Of a DNA stretch of 64,000 nucleotides, positions 7,912 through 16,718 are shown one piece after another. Under the pieces are notes generated by a model. That model saw only the letters and a list, made by a program, of their open reading frames with translations, did not search any database and was not told the origin of the DNA. The translations under genes and the position numbers were made by a program. The stretch is taken from assembly GCA_948527295.1 (NCBI GenBank), contig CAOSWK010000001.1:233170-297169 (forward strand), given 5' to 3'. This stretch comes from an uncultured Eubacteriales bacterium (GTDB lineage Bacteria; Bacillota; Clostridia; Oscillospirales; Acutalibacteraceae). Position 1 is the first letter of the stretch. Each line of letters opens with the position of its first letter.

Positions 7912-10900
7912 ATGAGCGAATTTGTGCACCTGCACGTCCACAGCGAGTACAGCTTGCTGGACGGCGCTTGCAGGATTAAAGATATGGTGAAAAGGGCGAA
8001 AGAACTGAGCCAGCCAGCCATAGCGATAACCGATCACGGCAGTATGTATGGCGTTATGGACTTTTACAAGACGGCCAAAAAAGAGGGCATAAAACCGATC
8101 ATCGGGTGCGAAGTTTATGTTGCAAAACGCAGCCGGTTCGACAAGGTGCGGGAGTTCGACTCCGAAATTTACCACCTGATTTTGCTGTGCAAGAACAACG
8201 CGGGCTACCAAAACCTGATCAAAATGGTGTCGCAGTCGTTCATCGAGGGCTTTTACAACAAGCCGAGAATAGATGAGGCCTTGCTTCGGCAGCACAGCGA
8301 TGGGTTGATTGCGCTTTCTGCGTGCCTTGCGGGAGCTATTCCGCGTGCGCTGAACCGAAACGACTACGATGCGGCAAAGCAGATAGCCCTGAATTACCGA
8401 GAAATCTTTGGCGAAGGCAACTTTTATTTGGAGCTGCAGAACCACGGGCTGAAGGAGGAGTTGCGGATTCTGCCGATGCTGGAGCGCTTGTCGAAGGAAA
8501 CTGGCATTCCGATGGTCGCGACGAACGATTGCCACTACATAACGCAGGCAGATAGCCGAATGCACGAGGTTTTGCTGTGCATACAGACGAACCATACGGT
8601 CGAGGACGACGACAAAATGGACTTCGGCACGGATCAGGTGTACATAAAGTCCGAAGCGGAGATGCGCGCGCTGTTTGAAGGCTATGAAGGTGCGATCGAG
8701 AATACAGCAAAAATCGCGGAGCAGTGCAATGTTGAGTTCGAATTTGGCAAAACAAAACTGCCTCACTTTGATGTGCCCGGCGGTCAGGACCACTACGAGT
8801 ACTTTAAAACGCAGTGCTATGAGGGTTTGCGCGAAAAATACGGAGAAAATCCGGACAAAAAAGTAGTAGAAAAGCTTGAGTACGAGCTTTTTACGATAAA
8901 GAACATGGGCTACGTGGACTACTACCTCATTGTGAACGACTTTGTGAGCTACGCAAAGAGCGTGGGCATCGCCGTGGGGCCAGGCAGGGGCTCGGGCGCG
9001 GGCAGCCTGGCGGCCTATTGCATCGGCATCACCGGCATCGACCCGATGAAGTATAATCTGCTGTTTGAGCGGTTCTTGAACCCCGAACGCGTGAGCATGC
9101 CGGACTTCGACATCGACTTTTGCTACGTGCGGCGGCAGGAAGTCATAGATTACGTGATCCGAAAGTACGGCAGCGACCACGTGGCGCAGATAATCACGTT
9201 TGGAACTATGGCCGCAAGAGGCGCAATCCGGGATGTGGGACGCGTCCTCGCCATGCCGTACGCTCAGGTGGACTCCGTGGCGAAACTTGTGCCGATGGAG
9301 CTGGGCGTGACGATACAAAAGGCGCTAGAAACCTCGCCAGAGCTGAGAAAAAAGTACGAAGAAGGCCCGCAAGTCAAGAATTTAATCGACATGGCGCAAA
9401 AGCTAGAGGGAATGCCGCGGCATGCCTCCACGCACGCAGCCGGAGTCGTGATAACGGAGCGGCCGGTGAGCGAGTATGTGCCGCTGGCCAAGAACGACGA
9501 GGCCATAGTGACGCAGTTCACGATGACGAACCTCGAAGAGCTGGGACTCTTGAAGATGGACTTTTTGGGATTGCGCACTCTGACAGTGATAAAGGACACC
9601 GAAAAGATAATAAACAGAGCAGAGCCGGGGTTTAGAGTAGAGGACATCGATTTGCACGACGCAGAAGTCTTTGACATGATGGCAAAAGGGCAAACGCAAG
9701 GGGTCTTCCAGTACGAGTCGGTGGGAATGAAGAACGTTTTAATGCAGCTAAAGCCCGACAGCATCGAGGATTTGATCGCGGTAATTTCATTGTATCGGCC
9801 GGGACCAATGAGCTCAATCCCGCAGTATATCGAGAACCGGCACCATCCGGACAAAATAAAGTACAAGCACCCGCTTTTGGCGGACATCTTGGACGTAACG
9901 TACGGCTGCATCGTGTATCAGGAGCAGGTTATGCAGATTTTCCGCAAGCTGGCGGGGTTTTCGCTTGGCCGGGCGGATATCGTGCGCAGAGCGATGTCCA
10001 AGAAGAAAAAGGACGTGATGGAAAGGGAGCACCAGATCTTCATTCATGGCCTGGTCGGCGAGGACGGCACCGTCGAGGTGGAGGGGTGCATCCGCAGAGG
10101 AATCAGCGAGGAGGTCGCCTCGAGCATATATTCCGAGATGGAAAGCTTCGCCTCGTACGCATTCAACAAGTCGCACGCCGCCGCGTACGCACTGATATCG
10201 TATCAGACCGCGTTTTTGAAGTGCAAATACCCCAAAGAGTACATGGCGTCGCTGATCACGAGCGTGTTCGACAACATAAATAAAGTCGTGGAGTACATCG
10301 AGGAGTGCAAGAATTTAGGAATCCGCGTGCTGCCGCCGGATATAAACGAAAGCGAGGCTGCATTTGCCGTCTCGGGCGAGGATATCCGGTTTGGGCTTTT
10401 GGCGATAAAAAGCCTGGGCAGAGCGCCAATAGACAGGATTCTGGAGGAGCGAAAGAGCGGGAGATTCACGTCGCTGTACGATTTTTGCAAGCGAATGCAC
10501 ACAAAGGACGTGCAAAAAAAGGTGGTAGAAAGCCTGATAAAGGGCGGCGCGTTCGACAATATGGGCGCCAACCGCAGGCAGATGCTAACCGTTTTGGACG
10601 GCATATTCGAGGGCCTCTTGGCCGAAAAGCGAAACAACATCGAGGGGCAAATCGGATTTTTTGACACAATGCAAACGGCGCAGGATCGGGCGCCAATAAA
10701 GATGCCGGACTTGGCGGAATTTTCGCAAACGGAACTCTTGAAAATGGAGAAAGAAATCACAGGGCTCTATCTGTCGGGGCACCCGCTGTCGGAGTTCGTG
10801 GGAATCATAAAGTCGCAGCATTATGCAAAAATAAGCGACATCGTAAATTGCGCAAGAGAGGACGTCCCAAAGTATAAGGATGGCGATAGAATAAAGATCT

Positions 10901-11412
10901 TGGCGATAATCTCGGAGGTAAAGCTCAAAACGTCCAAAAACAACAACACCTTCGCCTACGTGAGCATCGAGGACATGTACGGCGCGATGGAGATGATGGT
11001 CTTTGGGTCGGTGCTAGAAAAAAGCTCGTTTTTGCTGCGAGAAGGCAACATAGTGGAGCTGCGCGCCAGAATAAGTGTGCGAGAGGACGAAGCGCCCAAA
11101 TTAATGTGCGACGAAGTGCTAGAAGCCCCGAAACTTAGCGAAATAGGCGAGGAATCCGGACAGCAGGAAACGCAAAAACCGACAAAAAATCCGGGCCTAT
11201 ATATAAAGGTAAAGAGTAAGGCGAGCGAAGAGTACGAGCGGGCAATGCTGCTTTTGAGCATATTCGAGGGCGGCACGCCAGTATATATTTTTTTGGAGGA
11301 CGAAAAAAAGCTGGTGCAGGCGCCCAGAAAATTGTGGATCGCAAAAAACGACGTATTAATCGAGGAACTAAAGAATAAAATAGGAGAGAGGAACGTTGTG
11401 CTAAGGGATTAG
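7912..11412 (+). CDS. dnaE: DNA polymerase III subunit alpha, DnaE type
   Basis: Replicative C-family DNA polymerase of 1166 aa, the usual size of DnaE1. The PHP domain opens with HLHVHSEYSLLDGA and continues with AITDHGSMYG and GCEVYVA. The catalytic palm has GPGRGSGAGSLAAY near residue 358 and the acidic triad motif PDFDIDF near residue 400. HASTHAAGVVIT and YQEQVMQI in the fingers, a helix-hairpin-helix region, and a C-terminal OB domain follow. No exonuclease insertion is present, so this is not PolC. A GAGGAAG ribosome binding site precedes the ATG. All PHP metal ligands I can recognise look intact. Confidence 0.97.
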   Translation: MSEFVHLHVHSEYSLLDGACRIKDMVKRAKELSQPAIAITDHGSMYGVMDFYKTAKKEGIKPIIGCEVYVAKRSRFDKVREFDSEIYHLILLCKNNAGYQNLIKMVSQSFIEGFYNKPRIDEALLRQHSDGLIALSACLAGAIPRALNRNDYDAAKQIALNYREIFGEGNFYLELQNHGLKEELRILPMLERLSKETGIPMVATNDCHYITQADSRMHEVLLCIQTNHTVEDDDKMDFGTDQVYIKSEAEMRALFEGYEGAIENTAKIAEQCNVEFEFGKTKLPHFDVPGGQDHYEYFKTQCYEGLREKYGENPDKKVVEKLEYELFTIKNMGYVDYYLIVNDFVSYAKSVGIAVGPGRGSGAGSLAAYCIGITGIDPMKYNLLFERFLNPERVSMPDFDIDFCYVRRQEVIDYVIRKYGSDHVAQIITFGTMAARGAIRDVGRVLAMPYAQVDSVAKLVPMELGVTIQKALETSPELRKKYEEGPQVKNLIDMAQKLEGMPRHASTHAAGVVITERPVSEYVPLAKNDEAIVTQFTMTNLEELGLLKMDFLGLRTLTVIKDTEKIINRAEPGFRVEDIDLHDAEVFDMMAKGQTQGVFQYESVGMKNVLMQLKPDSIEDLIAVISLYRPGPMSSIPQYIENRHHPDKIKYKHPLLADILDVTYGCIVYQEQVMQIFRKLAGFSLGRADIVRRAMSKKKKDVMEREHQIFIHGLVGEDGTVEVEGCIRRGISEEVASSIYSEMESFASYAFNKSHAAAYALISYQTAFLKCKYPKEYMASLITSVFDNINKVVEYIEECKNLGIRVLPPDINESEAAFAVSGEDIRFGLLAIKSLGRAPIDRILEERKSGRFTSLYDFCKRMHTKDVQKKVVESLIKGGAFDNMGANRRQMLTVLDGIFEGLLAEKRNNIEGQIGFFDTMQTAQDRAPIKMPDLAEFSQTELLKMEKEITGLYLSGHPLSEFVGIIKSQHYAKISDIVNCAREDVPKYKDGDRIKILAIISEVKLKTSKNNNTFAYVSIEDMYGAMEMMVFGSVLEKSSFLLREGNIVELRARISVREDEAPKLMCDEVLEAPKLSEIGEESGQQETQKPTKNPGLYIKVKSKASEEYERAMLLLSIFEGGTPVYIFLEDEKKLVQAPRKLWIAKNDVLIEELKNKIGERNVVLRD

Positions 11413-11729
11413 CCGCGATCGCGTGAATAAATGATAAATTCGTGGCAATAAATATTTAAGAAGTAAAATTTGAACTGACGAGAATTTTTAAAAGCAAAAC
11501 GTGTAAATTAAAGGCAAAAAGAACCTCAAATGCCTTTGGCATGGGGCAAGAATGCATAAAAAAACGGCTCGATTTAGATTTATACGACGCAAAGCCGAAG
11601 ACTTTCATATAATTTTGCAAATGCATTTATGCAGTTTTAACAAAGTTAAAATAAACTATTGCATTTAATTATCGGTTATGATAAAATCCAATTAACGATT
11701 AAAAGAAAAATTAAGAAAGAGGCGAGTGT
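11413..11729 (+). other. Intergenic region dnaE - lipoprotein (317 nt)
   Basis: AT-rich and without a convincing open frame. It holds a small perfect hairpin, ATGCC-TTT-GGCAT at 11530-11542, that has no U-tract and is not a classical terminator, and the lipoprotein promoter near its 3' end. No RNA gene was recognised. Confidence 0.5.
11659..11687 (+). promoter_or_regulatory. Sigma-A-like promoter of the lipoprotein gene
   Basis: TTGCAT (11659-11664), 17 nt, TAAAAT (11682-11687), 42 nt upstream of the ATG at 11730. Confidence 0.6.
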
Positions 11730-12269
11730 ATGAAAAAAGGAATAGTTTTTATGATGTCCATGGCAATGACGTTGCTTTTTTCTGGATGCGGATGTAGCCA
11801 AAACTCGACACCGACGACTATAGGAAATAACGATTCGCAAGGTCACTATGAGGATAATACCGTAGAGCCGGAGCCAAAAACAACGCAGGAAAACGAAGGC
11901 ACAATCGGCGATCTTAAAGTTGAGATAGCAAAATCAGAGGTAACGGAGTCTAGTGATGGCAAGAAGGCTCTGTTGGTTACCTACAAAGTTACCAACAATG
12001 CAAAAGACGCCGTTGTGTTTGATAAGAAGTTATCGGCAGAGGCCTACCAAAACAACACCGCACTTCGTCAGGCCTCCATGGATAACCAAGAGCACGACAA
12101 AGAAAACATGCTTAGGGTTGTAAAGCCGGGTGAAACCTTAGAATTCCACGAAGCATATATTTTATCAGGTGACTCCGACGTAACGGTAAGGGTTTGCAAG
12201 GCTGATCAAACAGCAGAGCAAGAGCAAAACGATACAAGTATGATTACAAGAACTTTTAAAGTAAAATAA
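11730..12269 (+). CDS. DUF5067-like lipoprotein
   Basis: 179-aa exported lipoprotein of unknown function. It has a signal peptide with a lipobox (LFSGC, Cys about residue 21), then a low-complexity Thr/Glu-rich linker. The C-terminal beta-sandwich-like domain has the DUF5067 pattern: KALLVTYKVTNNAKDAV, an LxAxAYQNN stretch and VKPGETLEFHEAYILSGDSDVTV. Such proteins are common surface lipoproteins of Firmicutes and resemble telokin/Ig-like DUF4352 domains. It is monocistronic, with its own promoter and a strong terminator. An AGGCGAG ribosome binding site precedes the ATG. Confidence 0.8.
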   Translation: MKKGIVFMMSMAMTLLFSGCGCSQNSTPTTIGNNDSQGHYEDNTVEPEPKTTQENEGTIGDLKVEIAKSEVTESSDGKKALLVTYKVTNNAKDAVVFDKKLSAEAYQNNTALRQASMDNQEHDKENMLRVVKPGETLEFHEAYILSGDSDVTVRVCKADQTAEQEQNDTSMITRTFKVK

Positions 12270-12281
12270 AATTTCTCCTAA

Positions 12282-12320
12282 TATATAGTGAGGGCTGCGA
12301 AAGTGGCCCTCATTATATTT
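12282..12320 (+). terminator. Rho-independent terminator of the lipoprotein gene
   Basis: Stem TATAGTGAGGGC pairs with GCCCTCATTATA around a 10-nt loop and is followed by TTTT. Confidence 0.8.
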
Positions 12321-12349
12321 TGCGGCAAGGCGAATACTGCGGCAGAGGC

Positions 12350-12378
12350 TGTACATATTCATTTAAAGATATTATAAT
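12350..12378 (+). promoter_or_regulatory. Probable promoter of the MurJ/SpoVB-like gene
   Basis: TGTACA (12350-12355, 4/6 match to TTGACA), 17 nt, perfect TATAAT (12373-12378), 36 nt upstream of the GTG start. Confidence 0.5.
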
Positions 12379-12414
12379 AAAGTGGATTTTAATTAGTTTG
12401 AATGGAGTGTTTGG

Positions 12415-14202
12415 GTGAGTAAGCATAGTCGCAGTGGAAGTTTGGAGACGAATGGAAAAAGAAGGGATCAAAGTTTTGTGCAGGGAACGGTGATTTTGAC
12501 CGGCAGCTTGCTTTTGGTAAAGCTGATGGGGATTCTGTTCCGGATCTTCGTAACGGGAATGATCGGGCCGACGGGCGCAACGTACTTTACGGTGGCTTAC
12601 GAGATATACAATCCGCTGTTTGCGTTGGCAACGGCCGGGCTACCCATCGCGATTTCGCGGATGGTTTCGGAGAATGTGGCGAATGGACGGTATCGCGACG
12701 TAAAAAAGATAAAAAAAATCTGCACACCGATATTTTTGCTAACCGGCACGGTGGGGCTACTTTTGATGACTATAGGAGCCTTCGTAGTCCCCAATTTGCC
12801 GTTTGTGCACGTTCCGGGAGCGTTCTACTCGGTGCTGGCGCTGGCTCCGACCATATTTTTCGCATGCCTAATGTCGATCTACAGAGGGTACTATCAGGGG
12901 CTCAAAAACATGACTCCAACGGCCACCTCGGAGGTAATCGAAGCCTGCTGCAAATTTTTTATCGGCTACGTGACGTCGTATAGCATCATACACTTTGGCA
13001 TGAGCGAGTACGCGGCGCGCGGGACGTTTTTGGGTCGAGTATACGCAACGCGAGAACTAGCCGAGGCTGCAATAATGCCGCTAGCTTCAGCTGGCGCGAT
13101 TTTGGGGATCTCGCTGGGGGCGGCGGCCGGATTTTTATACTTGGTGCTGCGCGACAAACTACGCGGCGACGGAATCACAAAAGAGGAGATATCGGCGTCA
13201 CCACAGGCAAGAGGCGGTATGTTGATAGCAAAAACGCTAATAAAAAGCGCACTCCCAATAGGATTAGGTGCAATAATCATGAATCTGGCGGGCTTGATAG
13301 ACACCACCTTGATTTTACACCGCATCCAGTGTATAATGTTAACGTCTCCGGGCGAATTATTGGCGCAGTACGGGGATAAAATCGGCGAAACCGTAATCAA
13401 AGGTAAGGATGGCGTACACGGATTCTTGATGGGATGCTACTCGTTCACGCTGCCGCTGATGATGCTGGTTCCGGCGATAACACAAGCTTTCGGAATAGTC
13501 GCATTGCCCTCGGTGACCAGAGCATGGACGTTGCGGGATGGCAAAAAGTTGAAAAAGGGCATGGAAACAGTAATAAGGATGACTATGATGGTGACTATCC
13601 CCGCAGGAATAGGCCTTGCAGTCATTGGGCCAGAGCTTTTGAGCGTGATTTATGCAAGCCGCCCCAACGCAGTGAGCATCGCGGCAGGGATAATTCCGGT
13701 ATTAGGCGTAGCAATGATATTTACAGCAGCCAGCACTCCCATTTGCAGCATGCTGCAGGCTATCGGAAGGGTTGACTTGCCCGTAAAGATCATCTCGGCG
13801 GGGTTGCTGATAAAAATAATCGTGAATTACGCGCTGGTAGGAATCCCCAAAATAAACATCCAGGGCGCCGGAATAGGAACTTTGGTCGGTTATGCGTTCA
13901 TATTGGTCGCCGCAATGGTGGAGTTGTTTAAAAACACGAGGATAATCCCAGATTTTATCGGAACAATAGCAAAACCGCTTGCAGCGTCGCTAATTTGTGG
14001 CCTGGCCGCAAAAGTGGCAATATTGCTGCTAAAGGGCCGAGTGCCGCTCATTGTGGCCATCGTTTTATCGATAATTTTTGCCGCGGTTGTGTATGCGTTT
14101 TCGCTGATAACGCTGGGCGGAGTGACTCGCGACGACATAAAACTTTTGCCAAAAGGAGAAAAATTTATAAAAATACTTGAAAAATTGAAATTTATAAGTT
14201 AA
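12415..14202 (+). CDS. Polysaccharide/lipid II flippase of the SpoVB-MurJ (MVF/MOP) superfamily
   Basis: 595-aa polytopic membrane protein with about 14 hydrophobic segments, the architecture of the MOP exporter superfamily. The stretches GTVILTGSLLLVKLMGILFR and GPTGATYF, YEIYNPLFALATAGLPIAISRMVSE and IYRGYYQGLKNM are characteristic of the PST/SpoVB branch, which flips lipid-linked peptidoglycan precursors during growth or spore cortex synthesis. It begins with GTG behind GGAGTG. The C-terminal tail is lysine-rich and cytoplasmic. Whether it serves vegetative MurJ function or sporulation (spoVB) cannot be decided from the sequence. Confidence 0.85.
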   Translation: MSKHSRSGSLETNGKRRDQSFVQGTVILTGSLLLVKLMGILFRIFVTGMIGPTGATYFTVAYEIYNPLFALATAGLPIAISRMVSENVANGRYRDVKKIKKICTPIFLLTGTVGLLLMTIGAFVVPNLPFVHVPGAFYSVLALAPTIFFACLMSIYRGYYQGLKNMTPTATSEVIEACCKFFIGYVTSYSIIHFGMSEYAARGTFLGRVYATRELAEAAIMPLASAGAILGISLGAAAGFLYLVLRDKLRGDGITKEEISASPQARGGMLIAKTLIKSALPIGLGAIIMNLAGLIDTTLILHRIQCIMLTSPGELLAQYGDKIGETVIKGKDGVHGFLMGCYSFTLPLMMLVPAITQAFGIVALPSVTRAWTLRDGKKLKKGMETVIRMTMMVTIPAGIGLAVIGPELLSVIYASRPNAVSIAAGIIPVLGVAMIFTAASTPICSMLQAIGRVDLPVKIISAGLLIKIIVNYALVGIPKINIQGAGIGTLVGYAFILVAAMVELFKNTRIIPDFIGTIAKPLAASLICGLAAKVAILLLKGRVPLIVAIVLSIIFAAVVYAFSLITLGGVTRDDIKLLPKGEKFIKILEKLKFIS

Positions 14203-14279
14203 AATTGATCTTGTTCGACAAAATATGAACATTTTTTCTTGACTATTTAAAAAATTTTTCAATAAATTTAAAAAAATAG

Positions 14280-14308
14280 TAGACAAATTAAAAAATATGG
14301 GATATAAT
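14280..14308 (+). promoter_or_regulatory. Sigma-A promoter of the HU gene
   Basis: TAGACA (14280-14285), 17 nt, perfect TATAAT (14303-14308). It leaves a roughly 125-nt AT-rich leader before the HU start. Confidence 0.7.
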
Positions 14309-14441
14309 GTAGGAAGTTTTAGAAAATAGCGGTTTAAAGCCATTTATAAATTAAGGTTTTGTGCGATGTTTTAAAACTAAAATTTAAGTTAATTCTCAGA
14401 GCAATCGCTTTGATGAATAATAAAAAAATGGAGGTAAAAAA

Positions 14442-14720
14442 ATGAACAAAACAGAATTGGTTGCAGCAGTGGCAAAGAAGACCAGCCTTTCTAAGAAGGA
14501 TGCTGACAAAGCAGTTTCGGCTATTATTGAAATAATAGTTAAAACTGTTAAGAAGGGCGACAAAGTTCAACTCATTGGTTTTGGAACATTTTCAAAACGT
14601 CATCGCAACAAGAGATCTGGCCGCGACCCAAGAACTGGCAAGCCGATCACAATTCCTGCACGTGATGTACCTGCATTTACAGCAGGCGCTGTTTTCAAAA
14701 AAGCAGTTGGCGGCAGATAA
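14442..14720 (+). CDS. hup: HU family DNA-binding protein
   Basis: 92-aa nucleoid-associated histone-like protein that bends DNA as a dimer. It starts MNKTELVAAVAKKT, and the beta-arm region has GFGTFSKRHRNKRSGRDPRTGK followed, after a short gap, by PARDVPAFTAGAVFKKAV, the canonical HU signature. An AATGGAGG ribosome binding site precedes the ATG. It is monocistronic, with its own promoter and a GC-rich terminator. In related genomes hup also sits just upstream of yabP-yabQ. Confidence 0.97.
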   Translation: MNKTELVAAVAKKTSLSKKDADKAVSAIIEIIVKTVKKGDKVQLIGFGTFSKRHRNKRSGRDPRTGKPITIPARDVPAFTAGAVFKKAVGGR

Positions 14721-14736
14721 GATCTGGTTTGGCTTA

Positions 14737-14773
14737 AGTCGGCTCCCCTTTAGCGGGGAGTCGATTTTTATTT
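14737..14773 (+). terminator. Rho-independent terminator after HU
   Basis: CGGCTCCCC pairs with GGGGAGTCG around TTTAG, followed by ATTTTTATTTT. Confidence 0.88.
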
Positions 14774-14905
14774 TGCTAAAATGTTGAATTTATGCGAAAC
14801 TATCGGGGCTTACGGTGATCGCAAAGGGGAAAAATGTAGGAATATTGGCGTTAAGAAGCTCATAATTATTTTTATAAGTAAACATGATAATTGTGGGGGA
14901 CGAAG

Positions 14906-15187
14906 ATGCCGGAAGAGAAGAGATGCGCGAATCTGACGCATAATTTGATATTAAAAGAGCGGAAACTGCTGAATATATCTGGGGTGCTGGACGTTGATAG
15001 TTTTGACGATAGTACAGTGGTGGCGTACACGGACTTGGGAGAGCTGACGATAAAAGGCACGGGGCTGCATATCAACAAGATAAACCTGGACAGTGGCGAT
15101 TTGGAGCTGGATGGAGAGGTGAGTCGGCTTGAGTATACAGAGGACCGGCCGGCGGAGAAAGGTTTTTTCTCAAAGCTATTTAGATAG
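14906..15187 (+). CDS. yabP: Sporulation protein YabP
   Basis: 93-aa protein of the YabP family, required for spore cortex formation in characterised Bacilli and made in the mother cell. The motif HNLILKERKLLNISGVLDVDSFDD and the C-terminal LGELTIKGTGLHINKINLDSGDLELDGEV are diagnostic. Start ATG 14906 was chosen because GGGGGA ends 5 nt upstream; the frame is open to a TTG at 14891 that would overlap this site. It is followed by yabQ, divIC and yabR, the same order as in Bacillus subtilis. Confidence 0.93.
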   Translation: MPEEKRCANLTHNLILKERKLLNISGVLDVDSFDDSTVVAYTDLGELTIKGTGLHINKINLDSGDLELDGEVSRLEYTEDRPAEKGFFSKLFR

Positions 15188-15199
15188 GAGCGCGTGAAG

Positions 15200-15697
15200 A
15201 TGGGATCGACGGTAGCTTCACAGTTAACTATCTTTTTATTTTCGGCAATCTTGGGAGCGGCGTTAGGAGTAATCTACGATGCTGTCAGGGTTTTTAACGC
15301 TGTTGTTAAAGAAAACCTAGTGCGCATCTTTGTTCAGGACGTGCTATACTTCATAATAAGCGCCGTAATCACGTTTGTGTACATGCTGGTGGTGAACGGC
15401 GGCGAAATCCGCGTTTACATTGTTGTTGGCGAGGCCGTCGGATGGCTGATTTATCGGGCAACGGTGGGCAAATTCATCTATAAAATTGTTTTAAAAGTGG
15501 TAGAGTTTGCAATAAAAATCGCGCGAGTCTTTAGAAATTACGCGGTGTCCAAACTCCCAAAAGGCAAAATTATTAAGGTAAAATCTGCCGTTACAAACAA
15601 AGTCAAATTGATAAAAGCCGCAGCCGCCTCGAAAATTTTTTGGACAAAACCACGCAAAAAGAAAAAATCAGACAAAAATAAAGTAAAATTAAAATAG
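15200..15697 (+). CDS. yabQ: Spore cortex biosynthesis protein YabQ
   Basis: 165-aa membrane protein with three to four N-terminal hydrophobic segments and a basic C-terminal tail (KKKKSDKNKVK), typical of YabQ, which localises to the forespore membrane and is needed for cortex synthesis. The segment FLFSAILGAALGVIYDAVR is the family signature. ATG at 15200 is 9 nt after AGGAG; the GTG at 15194 is only 3 nt away and less likely. It follows yabP by 12 nt. Confidence 0.92.
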   Translation: MGSTVASQLTIFLFSAILGAALGVIYDAVRVFNAVVKENLVRIFVQDVLYFIISAVITFVYMLVVNGGEIRVYIVVGEAVGWLIYRATVGKFIYKIVLKVVEFAIKIARVFRNYAVSKLPKGKIIKVKSAVTNKVKLIKAAAASKIFWTKPRKKKKSDKNKVKLK

Positions 15698-15700
15698 TTG

Positions 15701-15729
15701 TTGAAATTCGGGCGATGCTGTGGTATAAT
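15701..15729 (+). promoter_or_regulatory. Sigma-A promoter of divIC-yabR
   Basis: TTGAAA (15701-15706), 17 nt, TATAAT (15724-15729). It separates the vegetative division gene from the sporulation genes yabPQ upstream. Confidence 0.75.
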
Positions 15730-15771
15730 AAGTAGACTTCAACCTTTCGCGAAAGGAATATTTACAAGATT

Positions 15772-16080
15772 ATGGAATTTAAAGTGCTAAAAAAACCAGC
15801 CGGAATCAATAAAAATTTGGTTAAATGGGCGGTAAAAGCCTCGGTGTTGCTTTTTATTTTTTATATGGGCTTCGCGATCGTCAATCAGTTCGTGAAAATA
15901 AACGATAAAAAGGAACATTTGAGCAGTATTAGCGCGGAGTTGGAGTTGCAAAAGACCAAAAATGATGAGCTTAAAAGGGTCTACAACGCGACTGACGAGC
16001 AGAATGAGGAGTATTTTGTAAAGAAGGCGCGGGAGCTGAACATGGCAAAGCCGAATGAGCGAATTTTTGTGAACCGATAG
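15772..16080 (+). CDS. divIC: Septum formation initiator, FtsB/DivIC family
   Basis: 102-aa bitopic division protein. A short cytoplasmic N-terminus, one membrane helix (residues ~24-43) and an extracytoplasmic coiled coil (KEHLSSISAELELQKTKNDELKRVY) are followed by the conserved tail EEYFVKKARELNMAKPNERIFV, close to the family pattern of a C-terminal globular end. It would form a complex with FtsL and DivIB at the divisome. Its position between yabQ and yabR matches the Bacillus order. It has its own vegetative promoter. Confidence 0.9.
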   Translation: MEFKVLKKPAGINKNLVKWAVKASVLLFIFYMGFAIVNQFVKINDKKEHLSSISAELELQKTKNDELKRVYNATDEQNEEYFVKKARELNMAKPNERIFVNR

Positions 16081-16135
16081 CTTTGAAATGCTTTGATTTT
16101 GGGATTAAACTTGAAAAGGGGAGCTTTTTTATTTT

Positions 16136-16624
16136 ATGCAAATAGAGGTTGGAATGGTGTTGGAAGGCAAAGTGGCGGGGATAACGAACTTTGGAGCGTT
16201 TGTTGATTTTCCGGATGGAAAGACTGGGATGATCCATATTTCGGAGGTTTCGAGCGATTTTGTTCGAGACATCAACGACTATTTGAAGGTTGGCCAAGCT
16301 GTTAGGGCTAAGGTTATCAGTATTTCGGAGAAAAATGAGATTCGGCTGTCGATAAAGCAGCTGATGCCGGCAAAAACGAGCTCTAGAGATGGTCAACATC
16401 AGGGCCAGAGTCGCGGACAAGGGCGTAATTTTGGCAGGGTTAATACTAATAGGCCGGAGAGACGCGGTAGGGCTTCTTTGCAGGAGACCAAAAAGGGCGC
16501 TGCGGTGGACTTTGAGGAGATGTTGCAATCTTTTAAGCACAAGAGCGAGGAGAAAATTTCGGACTTGAAACGCGCGACAGAATCGAAGCGAGGAGGTTTT
16601 TCGAGAAGAGGCACTCAACATTAA
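16136..16624 (+). CDS. yabR: S1 RNA-binding domain protein, YabR-like
   Basis: 162-aa protein. An N-terminal S1 domain (VGMVLEGKVAGITNFGAFVDF through MIHISEVS and VKVISISEKNEIRLSIKQL, residues ~5-78) is followed by a basic, glycine/arginine/glutamine-rich disordered tail. YabR-type proteins bind RNA and are close to the polyribonucleotide phosphorylase S1 domain; their exact role is unclear. It follows divIC as in Bacillus. A GGGGAG ribosome binding site lies upstream and a hairpin terminator follows. Confidence 0.85.
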   Translation: MQIEVGMVLEGKVAGITNFGAFVDFPDGKTGMIHISEVSSDFVRDINDYLKVGQAVRAKVISISEKNEIRLSIKQLMPAKTSSRDGQHQGQSRGQGRNFGRVNTNRPERRGRASLQETKKGAAVDFEEMLQSFKHKSEEKISDLKRATESKRGGFSRRGTQH

Positions 16625-16640
16625 TATAGGCTTAGGTGGC

Positions 16641-16680
16641 AAAAGGGTCGAAACGATGGGCATGGGGTCGGCTCTTTTTG
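16641..16680 (+). terminator. Probable terminator after yabR
   Basis: AAAAGGGTCG pairs with CGGCTCTTTT (two G-T wobbles) around an 18-nt loop and runs into a short T-tract. Confidence 0.5.
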
Positions 16681-16718
16681 CTTGAAAGGCTAGAATTACG
16701 GCGAAAAAGGGGCATTTT

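Noticed and set aside
7843..9318. 491-codon histidine/valine-rich open frame antisense to dnaE
   Set aside because: Mirror of the dnaE codons in the opposite frame; no start site or domain, and dnaE is unambiguous.
11530..11542. Hairpin after dnaE as a terminator
   Set aside because: The stem is only 5 bp and no T-tract follows.
14860..14891. Possible sigma-E promoter before yabP (TCATAAT ... CATGATAAT)
   Set aside because: The -35 is acceptable, but the -10 matches the CATACAnT consensus poorly and the spacer is off.
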